The position numbers were made by a program, and so were the translations under genes. Below are positions 8,906-17,266 of a DNA stretch of 33,290 bases, one piece after another. The stretch's first letter is position 1; every line of letters begins with the position of its first letter. Under the pieces are notes generated by a model. It did no database searches. It saw only the letters and a program-made list of their open reading frames with translations, and had not been told where the DNA came from. Source of the stretch: an uncultured Flavobacteriales bacterium. Lineage in GTDB: Bacteria; Bacteroidota; Bacteroidia; Flavobacteriales_D; Sanyastnellaceae. Where the stretch lies: the NCBI GenBank assembly GCA_937967465.1, contig CALBSW010000087.1, positions 1 to 33,290 on the forward strand, given 5' to 3'.

Positions 8906-10043
8906 CCGCCCCCTGCGCGTGCTGATTTCCGGCGGTGGAACTGGCGGGCACATCCACCCGGCCATCGCCATCGCCGAGGCCCTGCAATCCCGGCACCCGG
9001 ACTGCGTCATCGAGTTCGTGGGCGCCTTGGGGCGCATGGAAATGGAGCGCATTCCGGCAGCCGGGTACACCATCACCGGCCTGCCCATCACCGGCATCGA
9101 CCGCAAACTGTCCCTGCGCAACCTGCGGTTTCCATTCCGCCTGCTCCGCTCCCTTCAACTGTCGCGCCGCATCATCCGCCGGTTCCAACCCGACATCGCC
9201 ATCGGCGTGGGCGGTTTTGCCAGTGGCCCCCTGTTGTGGGCCGCCACCCGCGCTGGAATTCCCACGCTGATCCAGGAACAGAACGGTTTTCCCGGCATCA
9301 CCAACCGCCTGCTGGCCGGACGCGTCGACCGGGTGTGCGCAGGTTTTCCCGGATTGGAGCGCTGGTTCCCGGCAGACCGGATTGTCGAGACCGGCAACCC
9401 GCTGCGCGCCGGCATTCTCCAGCGCCTCACACCGGGCGAAAGCGCTTCCGGTCAAGGGCGTGAAGCACGCCAACACTTTGGACTGCGCGACGACCTTCCG
9501 GTCCTCCTCGTCCTTGGGGGCAGTCTGGGCGCGGCCAGCATGAACGCCGCAGTGCGACAACTGGTCCAGGAACGCCCCTTGGAACAGCGCGGATTTCAAA
9601 TCCTGTGGCAATGCGGAGGGCGCTATGCCGATCGCGAAATGGCCTGGGCCAAAGACCACAGCGACCCCCTGTTGACCGTTCGCGGGTTCATCGACCGCAT
9701 GGACCTGGCGTATGACGCGGCGAACTGCATTGCGAGCCGGGCGGGCGCCATGTCCATCGCCGAGTTGGCGCTCGTGGGCAAACCGACCCTCCTCGTCCCA
9801 TCGCCCCACGTGGCAGAAGACCACCAGACCAAAAACGCCCTCAGCGTCGTCGATCGCGGCGGAGCTGTGCTTCTGAGGGACGCCGATGTGGTGGACAGGT
9901 TGGGCGCCGCTGTCTCCAAACTGCTGACAGAAGGCGAAGCCAGCCGGACCATGGCCGCAGCCCTCGCCGGTACCGCCCGACCGGACGCAGCAGATGCAGT
10001 GGTTCGTGAAGTGTTGGACCTCCTCGCCAACCGTCGCCCGTGA
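8898..10043 (+). CDS. murG: UDP-GlcNAc:lipid I N-acetylglucosaminyltransferase MurG
   Basis: Membrane-associated GT28 glycosyltransferase that turns lipid I into lipid II on the inner face of the membrane. The N-terminal domain carries the first glycine-rich loop SGGGTGGHIHPA (11-22), IGVGGFASGP (102-111) and QEQNGFPG (126-133). The C-terminal UDP-GlcNAc domain has LGGSLGA (206-212), the block SRAGAMSIAELALVGKP (280-296) and EDHQTKNA (307-314). Length 381 aa. The ATG at 8898 lies inside the end of ftsW (8-base overlap), and the stop overlaps the murC GTG start (GTGA). Confidence 0.96.
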   Translation: MADRPLRVLISGGGTGGHIHPAIAIAEALQSRHPDCVIEFVGALGRMEMERIPAAGYTITGLPITGIDRKLSLRNLRFPFRLLRSLQLSRRIIRRFQPDIAIGVGGFASGPLLWAATRAGIPTLIQEQNGFPGITNRLLAGRVDRVCAGFPGLERWFPADRIVETGNPLRAGILQRLTPGESASGQGREARQHFGLRDDLPVLLVLGGSLGAASMNAAVRQLVQERPLEQRGFQILWQCGGRYADREMAWAKDHSDPLLTVRGFIDRMDLAYDAANCIASRAGAMSIAELALVGKPTLLVPSPHVAEDHQTKNALSVVDRGGAVLLRDADVVDRLGAAVSKLLTEGEASRTMAAALAGTARPDAADAVVREVLDLLANRRP

Positions 10044-11494
10044 ACGCGGCCGGCCAACACCTGTATTTCCTCGGCATCGGGGGCATCGGCATGAGTGCCC
10101 TGGCGCGTTGGTTCCACGCCCACGGCGCTGTGGTGGCCGGCTACGATCGGACCCCTTCTGCCATCACGGAAGCCCTGGTCGCCGAAGGCATGGACGTCGA
10201 CACCACCGGCGCCATCGACTCCCTGCCGGACGGACTGCAGGAGGACCTTGCAACGGGACGCACGGAGCGGTGGACCATTGTGCGCACCCCGGCCGTGCCG
10301 GATCACTTCCCCTTGCTCACCCTCTTCCGTGGAGCTGGCTTTCGCGTCTTGAAACGGGCTGAATTGCTCGGTGAAGTGACACGGAACACCCCGCTTCTCG
10401 CCGTCGCAGGGACCCACGGCAAAACCACCACTTCCACCCTGCTCGCCCATTTGCTCCACCATGGCGGCGTGCCCGTCGAAGCCTTTCTCGGCGGCGTGGC
10501 CAAAGGATTCGACTCCAATTTGCTCCTCGCGGGTCAAGGTCACGATGCGCCATGGGTCGTGGTGGAGGCCGATGAATTCGACCGGAGTTTTCTCACCCTG
10601 CACCCGAAGCACGCCGTGATCACCTCCGCAGACGCGGACCACCTCGACATCTATGGCGATGCTGCCGCCCTTCACCGCAGTTTCTCCGAATTCGCCGGAC
10701 AAGTTGCGGAGGACGGCATCCTCCTCCATGCGGATGCATCGCGGGCCCTGAAGGGTTCCCTCGGACCGGATGCCCTGCCCCAGCACACCCTCTACGGGGA
10801 GGTCAGCCAAGAAGCCCTGCCGGCACAGTGGGAAGGCGGATACAGCGACGTCGGCCGAGACCCATCCGGACTGGCGGCCTTTGACTTGCACCTTGCTGGC
10901 CACTCCCCCCTGCGTGTGACTTGGTCGATGCCGGGGGTACACAATGCCGCCAATGCCACCGCGGCGGCCATCCTCGCCGTGCGCGCCGGAATGGATGCAA
11001 CGCAGGTACCCCAAGCCCTGCAGGCGTTTCCCGGCATTGCCCGGCGCTTCGAGGTCCGCCTCCACACGGAGGCCCTGACCATCATCGACGACTACGCCCA
11101 CCATCCCAGCGAAATCGACGGCACCGTGGCCGCAGCCAGGGCGTCTTACCCCGGCAAAAAAATCGTCGGCGTCTTCCAGCCCCACCTCTTCAGCCGCACC
11201 CGGGACTTCCTCGACGACTTCGGCCGGAGTCTGTCGGCCCTGGACCACTGCATCGTGCTGCCCATCTACGCCGCACGCGAAAACCCACTGCCCGGCGTGG
11301 ATGCACAAGCCGTTGGGGATAAGGTGACCGGGTGTCCCGTCAATTGCCCGGAGGAATCCCGGTTTTTAGATGTTCTGCAGCAGACTGGGCCAGAGGTGCT
11401 TCTGTTTCTGGGTGCCGGCGATCTCCACCATTGGGTTCCGGCGGCCACCGACAGGCTCCTCAACCGCCCCAACGCCAGCGAAACCACATCATGA
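10040..11494 (+). CDS. murC: UDP-N-acetylmuramate:L-alanine ligase MurC
   Basis: First Mur ligase of the pathway; attaches L-alanine to UDP-MurNAc. Starts with GTG inside the murG stop (GTGA). Conserved features: N-terminal LGIGGIGMSALA (11-22), RTPAVP (82-87), ATP loop AVAGTHGKTTTSTLL (121-135, with the THGKTT typical of MurC), EADEFDRSF in the middle domain, then DDYAHHPSEI (about residue 350) and FQPHLFSRTRDF near the C-terminal domain. Length 484 aa, normal. Order relative to murD and murE follows the cluster, not the reaction order. The stop overlaps the ftsQ ATG. Confidence 0.97.
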   Translation: MNAAGQHLYFLGIGGIGMSALARWFHAHGAVVAGYDRTPSAITEALVAEGMDVDTTGAIDSLPDGLQEDLATGRTERWTIVRTPAVPDHFPLLTLFRGAGFRVLKRAELLGEVTRNTPLLAVAGTHGKTTTSTLLAHLLHHGGVPVEAFLGGVAKGFDSNLLLAGQGHDAPWVVVEADEFDRSFLTLHPKHAVITSADADHLDIYGDAAALHRSFSEFAGQVAEDGILLHADASRALKGSLGPDALPQHTLYGEVSQEALPAQWEGGYSDVGRDPSGLAAFDLHLAGHSPLRVTWSMPGVHNAANATAAAILAVRAGMDATQVPQALQAFPGIARRFEVRLHTEALTIIDDYAHHPSEIDGTVAAARASYPGKKIVGVFQPHLFSRTRDFLDDFGRSLSALDHCIVLPIYAARENPLPGVDAQAVGDKVTGCPVNCPEESRFLDVLQQTGPEVLLFLGAGDLHHWVPAATDRLLNRPNASETTS

Positions 11495-12252
11495 ACACGC
11501 CTCCTCCATCCAATGCCTCGTCCACCGCACGGTGGAACCGCATGTGGTGGACTGTGCCCATGCTGCTCGCTGCTGTCGTCGTCTTCACGGCAGCCGATCA
11601 GGCGGCCGACCGCACGCCTTGCCGCGCCTTGGAAATCGAAGTCGATCAAATGGACGGGATGTACTTCGTGGACGCCCCGTCGCTGAAGACCGCCGTAACC
11701 GACGGCTTCGCCTTGCTCGATCGCCCCTTGGCCGACCTGCCTTATGCGGCCCTGCATGACGCCCTGCTCAACCAGCCTGGCGTCGCCGACTGCACCATCG
11801 AACCCACCTTGGGCGGCGCCTTGCGCATTTCCGTCCGACAACAACGGCCGCTCGCCCGGGTGTGGAGCGCAGACAGCGTGCTCTACCTCGACGATGAGGG
11901 CCGCTGGTTCCCCTTGTCCCCGCGCTACACGGCCGATGTGCCCGTGGTCCATGCTGAACGTGCAGTGCAAGCCCGGGCCGCCCTGCCCCTTCTTCACCAC
12001 CTCGATGCCGATCCGTTCTGGGACCGGTTCGTCGATCAGATCGATGTCGACCCAGACGGTCATGTGTCTTTTCGCCCCCGCATCGGGGACCTCATCGTCC
12101 ACCTCGGTGCGAATCCAGGCGCGCAGGACCGGCTCGACGACCAACTCCGTCAACTCCGCACCTTCTACACCGCCCTCCTCGACAACGGAGACCTGCGGCA
12201 ATACCGTGAACTCGACCTGCGCTACGAAGGACAACTCGTGGCACGAAAATGA
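11491..12252 (+). CDS. ftsQ: Divisome protein FtsQ (POTRA-type, bitopic)
   Basis: Bitopic divisome component that links early and late division proteins. The ATG at 11491 overlaps the murC stop (ATGA). The frame is open further upstream, but that would run back through murC, so this start is preferred and gives 253 aa. Seen: a short cytoplasmic N-terminus, one membrane segment at about 18-35 (MWWTVPMLLAAVVVF), then an extracytoplasmic part. A POTRA-like segment at about 46-115 includes PGVADCTIEPTLGGALRISVRQQRPLAR, matching the FtsQ pattern in which a strand ends in VxxxRPLA. LYLDDEGRWFPLS follows. Sequence identity within the family is low, so position between murC and ftsA carries much of the weight. 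Confidence 0.88.
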   Translation: MNTPPPSNASSTARWNRMWWTVPMLLAAVVVFTAADQAADRTPCRALEIEVDQMDGMYFVDAPSLKTAVTDGFALLDRPLADLPYAALHDALLNQPGVADCTIEPTLGGALRISVRQQRPLARVWSADSVLYLDDEGRWFPLSPRYTADVPVVHAERAVQARAALPLLHHLDADPFWDRFVDQIDVDPDGHVSFRPRIGDLIVHLGANPGAQDRLDDQLRQLRTFYTALLDNGDLRQYRELDLRYEGQLVARK

Positions 12253-13556
12253 CCTCCACCCCCTCCACCATGGACAGCAACAACCCCCATCAGGACATCG
12301 TCGTCGGCCTCGACATCGGCACGACCAAGATTGCGTGCATCGTCGGCCAGAAGAACGCCCACGGCAAACTGGACATCATCGGATATGGCAAGAGTGAATC
12401 CATCGGGGTGACCCGCGGAGTCGTCGCCAACATCGAGCAGACCGTCCAATCCATCCGCGCTGCCGTCGAAGCGGCTGAGAAATCCGCCAACGTCCGCATC
12501 GAAGTGGTCAACGTCGGCATTGCCGGACAGCACATCAAGAGCCTGCAACACCGCGGCCAGTTGATTCGCACCGAAACCGAGGAGGAGATCAACCGGGACG
12601 ATGTGCAACAGCTCATCGACGACATGAAGAAGCTGAAGGTGCTCCCTGGGGAGGAGATCCTCCACGTGCTGCCGCAGGAGTTCACGGTGGATGGAGAACC
12701 GGGCATCAAGGAGCCAGTTGGCCACACCGGAGTGCGGCTGGAGGCCAACTTCCACATCATCACCGGCCAGACCTCGGCTGCCAAGAACATCTACCGCTGC
12801 ATCAAGCGCGCCGGACTTCAGGTGGACCAGTTGATCCTCGAGCCCATCGCATCCAGCTCCGCCGTTCTCAGCGAGGAAGAGAAGGAAGCCGGCGTCGCCC
12901 TTGTGGACATCGGCGGCGGCACGACGGACATTGCCATCTTCCAGGAAGGCATCATCCGCCACACGGCGGTGATTCCCTTTGGAGGCAACGCCATCACCGA
13001 CGACATCAAGCAGGGCTGCGGAGTGCTGAAGAAGCACGCGGAAGCACTGAAGAACAAGTTTGGATCTGCGCTCGAACAGGAAATGGCCCAGGATGAGATC
13101 GTGGTCATTCCAGGGCTGCCGGGCCGGGCGCCAAAAGAGGTGTCCCGCCGCAACATCGCCGGCATCATCCAGGCGCGCATGGCGGAGATCATCGAGCACG
13201 TCCACTACGAAATCAAGAACAGCGGCCTCGAACGCGAACTCATCGGCGGCATCGTCGTCACCGGCGGTGGCAGCCAACTCCGCCACGTCCGCCAGCTCTT
13301 CGAATACGTCACCACGCTGGACTGCCGGATTGGATTTCCCAACACCCACCTCGCGCAAGCGCCGGACCGCAGCCTGACGGCACCCACGTACGCAACGGGC
13401 ATCGGCCTGGTCCTGCTCGGCTTCGAAAATGAAGTGGGTCCCAATGGCGAATTCGGCGGGGACACACGTCAAGAAGAAGCCCTTCAAACGCTCTCCGGCC
13501 CACGCAAATTCCTCCAGAAAATCAAGGACTTCTTCGAAGACGAAATCCCGGAATAA
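12249..13556 (+). CDS. ftsA: Cell division actin-like ATPase FtsA
   Basis: Actin-like protein that tethers FtsZ to the membrane and recruits later divisome proteins. Seen: phosphate-1 motif VVGLDIGTTKIACIVG (18-33), the 1C subdomain, phosphate-2 motif LVDIGGGTTDIAIF (218-231), adenosine motif GGIVVTGGGSQL (333-344), and a C-terminal amphipathic helix KFLQKIKDFFED (about 420-431) that fits the membrane-targeting sequence. Length 435 aa. The ATG at 12249 overlaps the ftsQ stop (ATGA). A second ATG at 12270 (residue 8) would also give a normal N-terminus; the overlap pattern of the cluster favours 12249. Confidence 0.96.
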   Translation: MTSTPSTMDSNNPHQDIVVGLDIGTTKIACIVGQKNAHGKLDIIGYGKSESIGVTRGVVANIEQTVQSIRAAVEAAEKSANVRIEVVNVGIAGQHIKSLQHRGQLIRTETEEEINRDDVQQLIDDMKKLKVLPGEEILHVLPQEFTVDGEPGIKEPVGHTGVRLEANFHIITGQTSAAKNIYRCIKRAGLQVDQLILEPIASSSAVLSEEEKEAGVALVDIGGGTTDIAIFQEGIIRHTAVIPFGGNAITDDIKQGCGVLKKHAEALKNKFGSALEQEMAQDEIVVIPGLPGRAPKEVSRRNIAGIIQARMAEIIEHVHYEIKNSGLERELIGGIVVTGGGSQLRHVRQLFEYVTTLDCRIGFPNTHLAQAPDRSLTAPTYATGIGLVLLGFENEVGPNGEFGGDTRQEEALQTLSGPRKFLQKIKDFFEDEIPE

Positions 13557-13725
13557 CGCGCGCGGACGACGTCACCAAATCCCGTTTTCCACCGCGACAT
13601 CGTGGATGGAAACCCCAAAGGAGGTGACGGAACAAGCACGCGGACGCCGACATTGTCACTCACCTGTGCCGCGCGGAAAAGCCTGATTTCCCGAGACACA
13701 CCCTTCCATCCACGACCTCGAACCC
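13557..13725 (+). other. ftsA-ftsZ intergenic spacer
   Basis: 169 bases, by far the largest gap in the dcw cluster. No clear TAnnTTTG promoter box or U-tracted hairpin was seen. An imperfect inverted pair (TTTCCAC / GTGGATGGAAA, about 13588-13617) could fold weakly. The gap could hold a dedicated ftsZ promoter or a processing site, but nothing here proves it. Confidence 0.4.
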
Positions 13726-15504
13726 ATGCAATTCGACATTCCACAGAATCCCGGCTCCCCCATCAAGGTCATTGGTGTCGGTGGTGGCGGCTCCAACGCC
13801 GTCAACTACATGCACCAACAGGGCATCAATGGCGTGGATTTCATTGTCTGCAACACGGACAACCAAGCGTTGGAAGCATCCACCGTGCCCACCCGCATCC
13901 AACTGGGCACGACCCTCACGGCAGGACAAGGTGCCGGCAGCATTCCCGAGACGGGCAAGAATGCCGCCATCGAAAACCTCGATGACGTCCTCGCCCAACT
14001 CAACGACAACACCACCATGGTGTTTGTCACCGCTGGCATGGGGGGTGGAACAGGAACCGGCGCCGCTCCGGTCATCGCCCGGGCCTGCAAGGACCTCGGC
14101 ATCCTCACGGTCGGCATCGTCACCGTTCCCTTCAACTTCGAAGGCAAGCGCCGGGCCAACCAAGCAGCGGAAGGCCTCGAAGAGATGCGCGCTGCAGTGG
14201 ATACCCTGCTGATCATCCGCAACGACAAGCTCCGTGAGCTGTTTGGCAACCTGACCCTCAAAAAGGCATTCTCCAACGCGGATGAAGTGCTCTGCACGGC
14301 GGCCAAGGGCATCGCAGAAGTGATCACCCTCACCGGGGACATCAACGTCGACATGAACGACGTCAAAACCGTGATGCGCGACAGCGGCGCGGCCATCATG
14401 GGCGCTGGCGCGGCCAGTGGCGAAGGACGCGCGATGACCGCCGTGAGCGAGGCCCTCGAATCGCCGCTGCTCAACGACAGCGACATCACGGGCGCCAACT
14501 TCGTGTTGCTCAACATCACCTACGGCACGGAAGAAGTTCTGATGGATGAGATCTCCGAGATCACGGACTACATCCAGGACCAAGCCGGTGCCACGGCTGA
14601 AGTCATCTGGGGGTACGGACACGACGCCAGCCTCGAAGACAAGATTTGTGTCACCGTCATCGCAACCGGCTTCGAAACCAACACCCAGCTGCCTGAAGGT
14701 CCGGTCATCTCGAAGATGCGCCTGGACTCAGAAGCCCGGGAAATCACAGCGCCCCTCCCCGGTCCCGTCACCAACGAGCCTTTCCTCGCCGACGACACGG
14801 CCACCGAAGCCGAACCGCACCTGAAAGGCGCTGCTGAACCCACCGACAACGTGGTGACCAACCAGTGGGAAGCGGAAGACATCACCGCTGAAACGCCCAC
14901 GGCCGCGCTCGACTTGTTTGGCACACCCAATCCAGAAGGAGCCGAAGAAGTCAGCTTGCGACACGCTGAAGTCGAAGAACCTCAAGCCGATGTCCAACCG
15001 GCCATGGACGCCGAACCAGAGGCTGCACCTGCCGAAACGCAAGTGGGCGAGTACACGATGCTCGATCTCGACGCTGCCTCGGATGCACCGCTCATTCCAG
15101 AGCAAATGGGTGAGGTGTCCTTCACCAATGAACAGGTGGACCATCCTGAGGACCAAACAGCGGCTTCGCCTGCACCTGCTCCTCAACCGGAAACGGCCGC
15201 AGAACCTGCAGCAACCCATCCGGCCCCTGTACCAAAGCCCGCTCCCCTCCAGCCGCAAACCGGAGCTGAGGAGATGGCCCAGCGCAATGCGCGCCGCACT
15301 GAAAGCATTGAGGCCTACACCAAGCGCCTTCGCACACCGAGCGGATTGACCGAACTGGAAAACGAACCCGCCTACAAGCGCCGCAATTTCCAATTGTCCC
15401 CTACCCCGGCCAGCGACGAATCCCAAGCCACACGCTTGAGCATCGACGAAGAAACCGGCGGCTTGAAGACGGACAATCCCTACCTCCACGACAACGTCGA
15501 CTGA
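13726..15504 (+). CDS. ftsZ: Cell division GTPase FtsZ
   Basis: Tubulin-like GTPase that forms the division ring. Seen: GVGGGGSNAVNYM (17-29), the NTD motif in VCNTDNQAL, the tubulin signature GMGGGTGTGAAP (104-115), and the T7-loop region with NVDMNDV near 207-213. The globular part ends near residue 330. It is followed by a linker of about 200 residues rich in Glu, Ala, Pro and Thr (about 335-530), then a basic-to-acidic conserved tail (YTKRLR, PAYKRRNFQLS, ending YLHDNVD). Length 592 aa, long because of the linker. The ending is the Bacteroidota type and differs from the D-IPAFLR-like peptide of proteobacteria. Confidence 0.97.
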   Translation: MQFDIPQNPGSPIKVIGVGGGGSNAVNYMHQQGINGVDFIVCNTDNQALEASTVPTRIQLGTTLTAGQGAGSIPETGKNAAIENLDDVLAQLNDNTTMVFVTAGMGGGTGTGAAPVIARACKDLGILTVGIVTVPFNFEGKRRANQAAEGLEEMRAAVDTLLIIRNDKLRELFGNLTLKKAFSNADEVLCTAAKGIAEVITLTGDINVDMNDVKTVMRDSGAAIMGAGAASGEGRAMTAVSEALESPLLNDSDITGANFVLLNITYGTEEVLMDEISEITDYIQDQAGATAEVIWGYGHDASLEDKICVTVIATGFETNTQLPEGPVISKMRLDSEAREITAPLPGPVTNEPFLADDTATEAEPHLKGAAEPTDNVVTNQWEAEDITAETPTAALDLFGTPNPEGAEEVSLRHAEVEEPQADVQPAMDAEPEAAPAETQVGEYTMLDLDAASDAPLIPEQMGEVSFTNEQVDHPEDQTAASPAPAPQPETAAEPAATHPAPVPKPAPLQPQTGAEEMAQRNARRTESIEAYTKRLRTPSGLTELENEPAYKRRNFQLSPTPASDESQATRLSIDEETGGLKTDNPYLHDNVD

Positions 15505-15517
15505 TTCCCCGCTTCAG

Positions 15518-15967
15518 ATGACCCTGCAAGAGCGCATCAGCGCCGACATGAAAGAGGCCATGAAGGCCAAGGACAAAGTGCGGCTTGCTGCACTGCGTGA
15601 CATCAAGAGCAAAATCATGCTCGCCATGACCGAGGCCGCGGGGAGCGACACCCTCGACGATGCCGCCGTCACCAAAATCCTCTCCAAGCAACTCAAGCAG
15701 CGAGAGGACACCCTGGCCATCTACAAGGAACAGGGACGCGACGACCTCGTCGCCGAGGAACAAGCCCAGGCCGATGTCATCCGCGTCTACCTCCCCCAGC
15801 CCATGACGGAGGAGGAACTGGCCCAAGCTGTTTCGGAGTTGATTGCCGAATTGGGTGCCAGCTCCATGGCCGACATGGGCCGCGTCATGGGCACGGCCTC
15901 TGCGCGCTTCGCCGGTCGCGCCGATGGCAAAGCGATCAGTGCATTGGTGCGCCAGCACCTCGCTTGA
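15518..15967 (+). CDS. yqeY: YqeY/GatB-related domain protein
   Basis: Small cytoplasmic protein of the GatB/YqeY family (149 aa). It corresponds to the helical tail domain of the tRNA amidotransferase subunit GatB, present here alone. Seen: TLQERISADMKEAMKAKDKVRLAALRDIKS at the N-terminus, IYKEQGRDDLVAEEQAQADVIRVYLPQPM in the middle, and GRVMGTASARFAGRADGKAISALVRQHL at the C-terminus, all typical of the family. A tRNA-linked role has been proposed for the family, but the exact function is unsettled. It starts 13 bases after ftsZ on the same strand and probably shares its transcript; an ftsZ-yqeY pairing is common in Bacteroidota. Confidence 0.9.
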   Translation: MTLQERISADMKEAMKAKDKVRLAALRDIKSKIMLAMTEAAGSDTLDDAAVTKILSKQLKQREDTLAIYKEQGRDDLVAEEQAQADVIRVYLPQPMTEEELAQAVSELIAELGASSMADMGRVMGTASARFAGRADGKAISALVRQHLA

Positions 15968-16000
15968 CCCCCCATATGCCTTCCCGCATTTGATCTTCTA

Positions 16001-16030
16001 CGCACCGGATTTGGCTCCGGTTGTGATTTT
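16001..16030 (+). terminator. Possible terminator after yqeY
   Basis: Six-base stem ACCGGA (16004-16009) / TCCGGT (16016-16021), extendable outward with a bulge, followed by TGTGATTTT. The T-run is short and interrupted, so this is a weak candidate. It would end the dcw transcript just before the promoter of the next unit. Confidence 0.4.
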
Positions 16031-16035
16031 CTTGC

Positions 16036-16065
16036 TTGCACATTAAATGTACGTACATACATTTG
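16036..16065 (+). promoter_or_regulatory. Bacteroidota-type promoter of the MarR-YceI unit
   Basis: TTG at 16036-16038, 19 bases, then TACATTTG at 16058-16065, an exact fit to the Bacteroidota -7 box TAnnTTTG with the expected -33/-7 spacing. The start of transcription would fall close to the GTG at 16070, so the mRNA may have almost no leader. Confidence 0.6.
16045..16064. promoter_or_regulatory. Palindromic operator candidate for the MarR-type regulator
   Basis: Inverted repeat AAATGTA (16045-16051), six bases, TACATTT (16058-16064); the core ATGTACGTACAT (16047-16058) is itself a perfect palindrome. It covers the -7 box and lies just before the regulator gene. This is the usual arrangement of an autorepressing MarR site. 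Binding is inferred. Confidence 0.6.
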
Positions 16066-16069
16066 CTGT

Positions 16070-16552
16070 GTGAAGCTCGAAGACCACCTCCATCAATCCA
16101 CGTTCTCCGACGGGTTCCAGAAACTCCACCTCCACATCCTGGTGGTGGCCCGCCAGTTGGATTTGTTGGCCCGTCGCATCCTTCAGCCACACGGAATCAC
16201 CCCCCCGCAATACAACGTGCTCCGCATTCTTCGTGGCCAGGACGGCACACCCATCGCAGTGCAGTCCCTCGCCGCCCGGATGGTGGACCCCTCCAGCAAC
16301 ACGTCCCGCATTGTCGACAAGCTGGTCGACAAGGGCTGGGCCGACCGACAAGTGTGCCCAACCGACCGGCGCAGGGCCGACGTTCGCATTACGGACAGCG
16401 GACTCGCCATTCTGGCCGATCTCGATCGTCCGATGCAGGCCCTCGGCACCGATACCATGACCGGCCTTACCCCGGATCACGCCACCGAATTGAACGCAGC
16501 GCTGTCCAAAGTGTTGAACAACACGGACGACCTGCTCGACCCCCAATCTTGA
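16070..16552 (+). CDS. MarR-family winged-helix transcriptional regulator
   Basis: DNA-binding protein of 160 aa with the MarR layout: an N-terminal dimerisation helix (about 14-40), a winged helix-turn-helix at about 44-112 with ITPPQYNVLRILRG, a recognition-helix region SLAARMVDPSSNTSRIVDKLVDKGW, and the wing PTDRRRADVRITDSG, then a C-terminal dimerisation helix. The start is GTG at 16070; no ATG in frame preserves the N-terminal helix. A palindrome overlaps its promoter, so autorepression is likely. The yceI-like gene begins 26 bases after its stop, so the regulator probably controls that gene too. The ligand cannot be read from the sequence. Confidence 0.92.
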   Translation: MKLEDHLHQSTFSDGFQKLHLHILVVARQLDLLARRILQPHGITPPQYNVLRILRGQDGTPIAVQSLAARMVDPSSNTSRIVDKLVDKGWADRQVCPTDRRRADVRITDSGLAILADLDRPMQALGTDTMTGLTPDHATELNAALSKVLNNTDDLLDPQS

Positions 16553-16578
16553 TTCACAATCCCAATTCCCTTTTTACA

Positions 16579-17190
16579 ATGAAGCACATGCTGACCTTCG
16601 GAGCCCTGCTCCTCGCCCCCTTCTTTGCCCTCGCCGGTGGAGACGACGCCCCCACCCGCTACACCGTTGATGCCAAAGCCAGCACCATCACCTGGGAAGG
16701 CACCAAGGTGACCGGCGCACACAATGGCGACATCGCCATCAGCAATGGCATGATCACCGTCGACAACGGGCTGATCAGCGCAGCCACCGTGGTGATTGAC
16801 ATGACCACGATCAACACGCTCGACCTGGAAGGCGGCAGCAAGGCCAGCCTCGACGGCCACCTGAGCAGCGACGATTTCTTCGGCGTGGAGCAATTCCCCA
16901 CCGCCCAATTCGAGCTGCTCAAGCTCAACCCGCTGCGCGGCGGCGAGAATGGCGCCAACTTCACTGCCACCGGCAAGGTGACCATCAAGGGCCGCACCGA
17001 CGAAGTCAGCTTCCCTGTCAAGGTGGACATGACCGACGGCGGCGCCAAGATTTCCGGTGAGATGGTCCTCGACCGCTCCAAGTTTGACGTGCGCTTCCGC
17101 AGCAAGTCCTTCTTCGACGCGAAGGAGCTCGGCGACAAGCTCATCTACAACGACTTCACGGTCGGCTTCCAACTCGTGGCCGCCAAATAA
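16579..17190 (+). CDS. Secreted YceI-family lipocalin-like protein
   Basis: 203-aa exported protein. Signal peptide at 1-20 (MKHMLTFGALLLAPFFALAG), then a YceI domain: YTVDAKASTITWEGTKVTGAHNGDI, a central DMTTINTLDLEGGSKASLDGHLSSDDFFGVEQFPTAQF that holds the family pattern of L-x-x-HL-x-SxDFF, and a C-terminal DRSKFDVRFRSKSFF and DKLIYNDFTVGFQL. YceI proteins form a beta-barrel that binds isoprenoid-like lipids. In Bacteroidota they are often encoded next to a MarR regulator, as here. The start is the ATG at 16579, which gives a clean signal peptide; the longer open frame upstream runs through the regulator gene. Confidence 0.93.
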   Translation: MKHMLTFGALLLAPFFALAGGDDAPTRYTVDAKASTITWEGTKVTGAHNGDIAISNGMITVDNGLISAATVVIDMTTINTLDLEGGSKASLDGHLSSDDFFGVEQFPTAQFELLKLNPLRGGENGANFTATGKVTIKGRTDEVSFPVKVDMTDGGAKISGEMVLDRSKFDVRFRSKSFFDAKELGDKLIYNDFTVGFQLVAAK

Positions 17191-17207
17191 GCGCTTTCCC
17201 TTTGCTG

Positions 17208-17246
17208 CAAAGCCCTTGGCACTTCGGTGTCAGGGGCTTTGTTTTT
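17208..17246 (+). terminator. Strong intrinsic terminator after the YceI gene
   Basis: Fifteen-base stem (17208-17222 with 17227-17241, two G-T pairs, otherwise paired throughout) closed by a TTCG tetraloop and followed by TTTTT (17242-17246). It lies 18 bases after the stop codon. The convergent minus-strand gene ends at 17267, but on that strand no T-run follows the hairpin. Confidence 0.92.
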
Positions 17247-17266
17247 GGCACCCCTTCGTTTCGACC

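Noticed and set aside
16036..16578. N-terminal extension of the YceI protein through the MarR gene
   Set aside because: The stretch overlaps the MarR regulator in another frame and is low-complexity; the ATG at 16579 gives a proper signal peptide.
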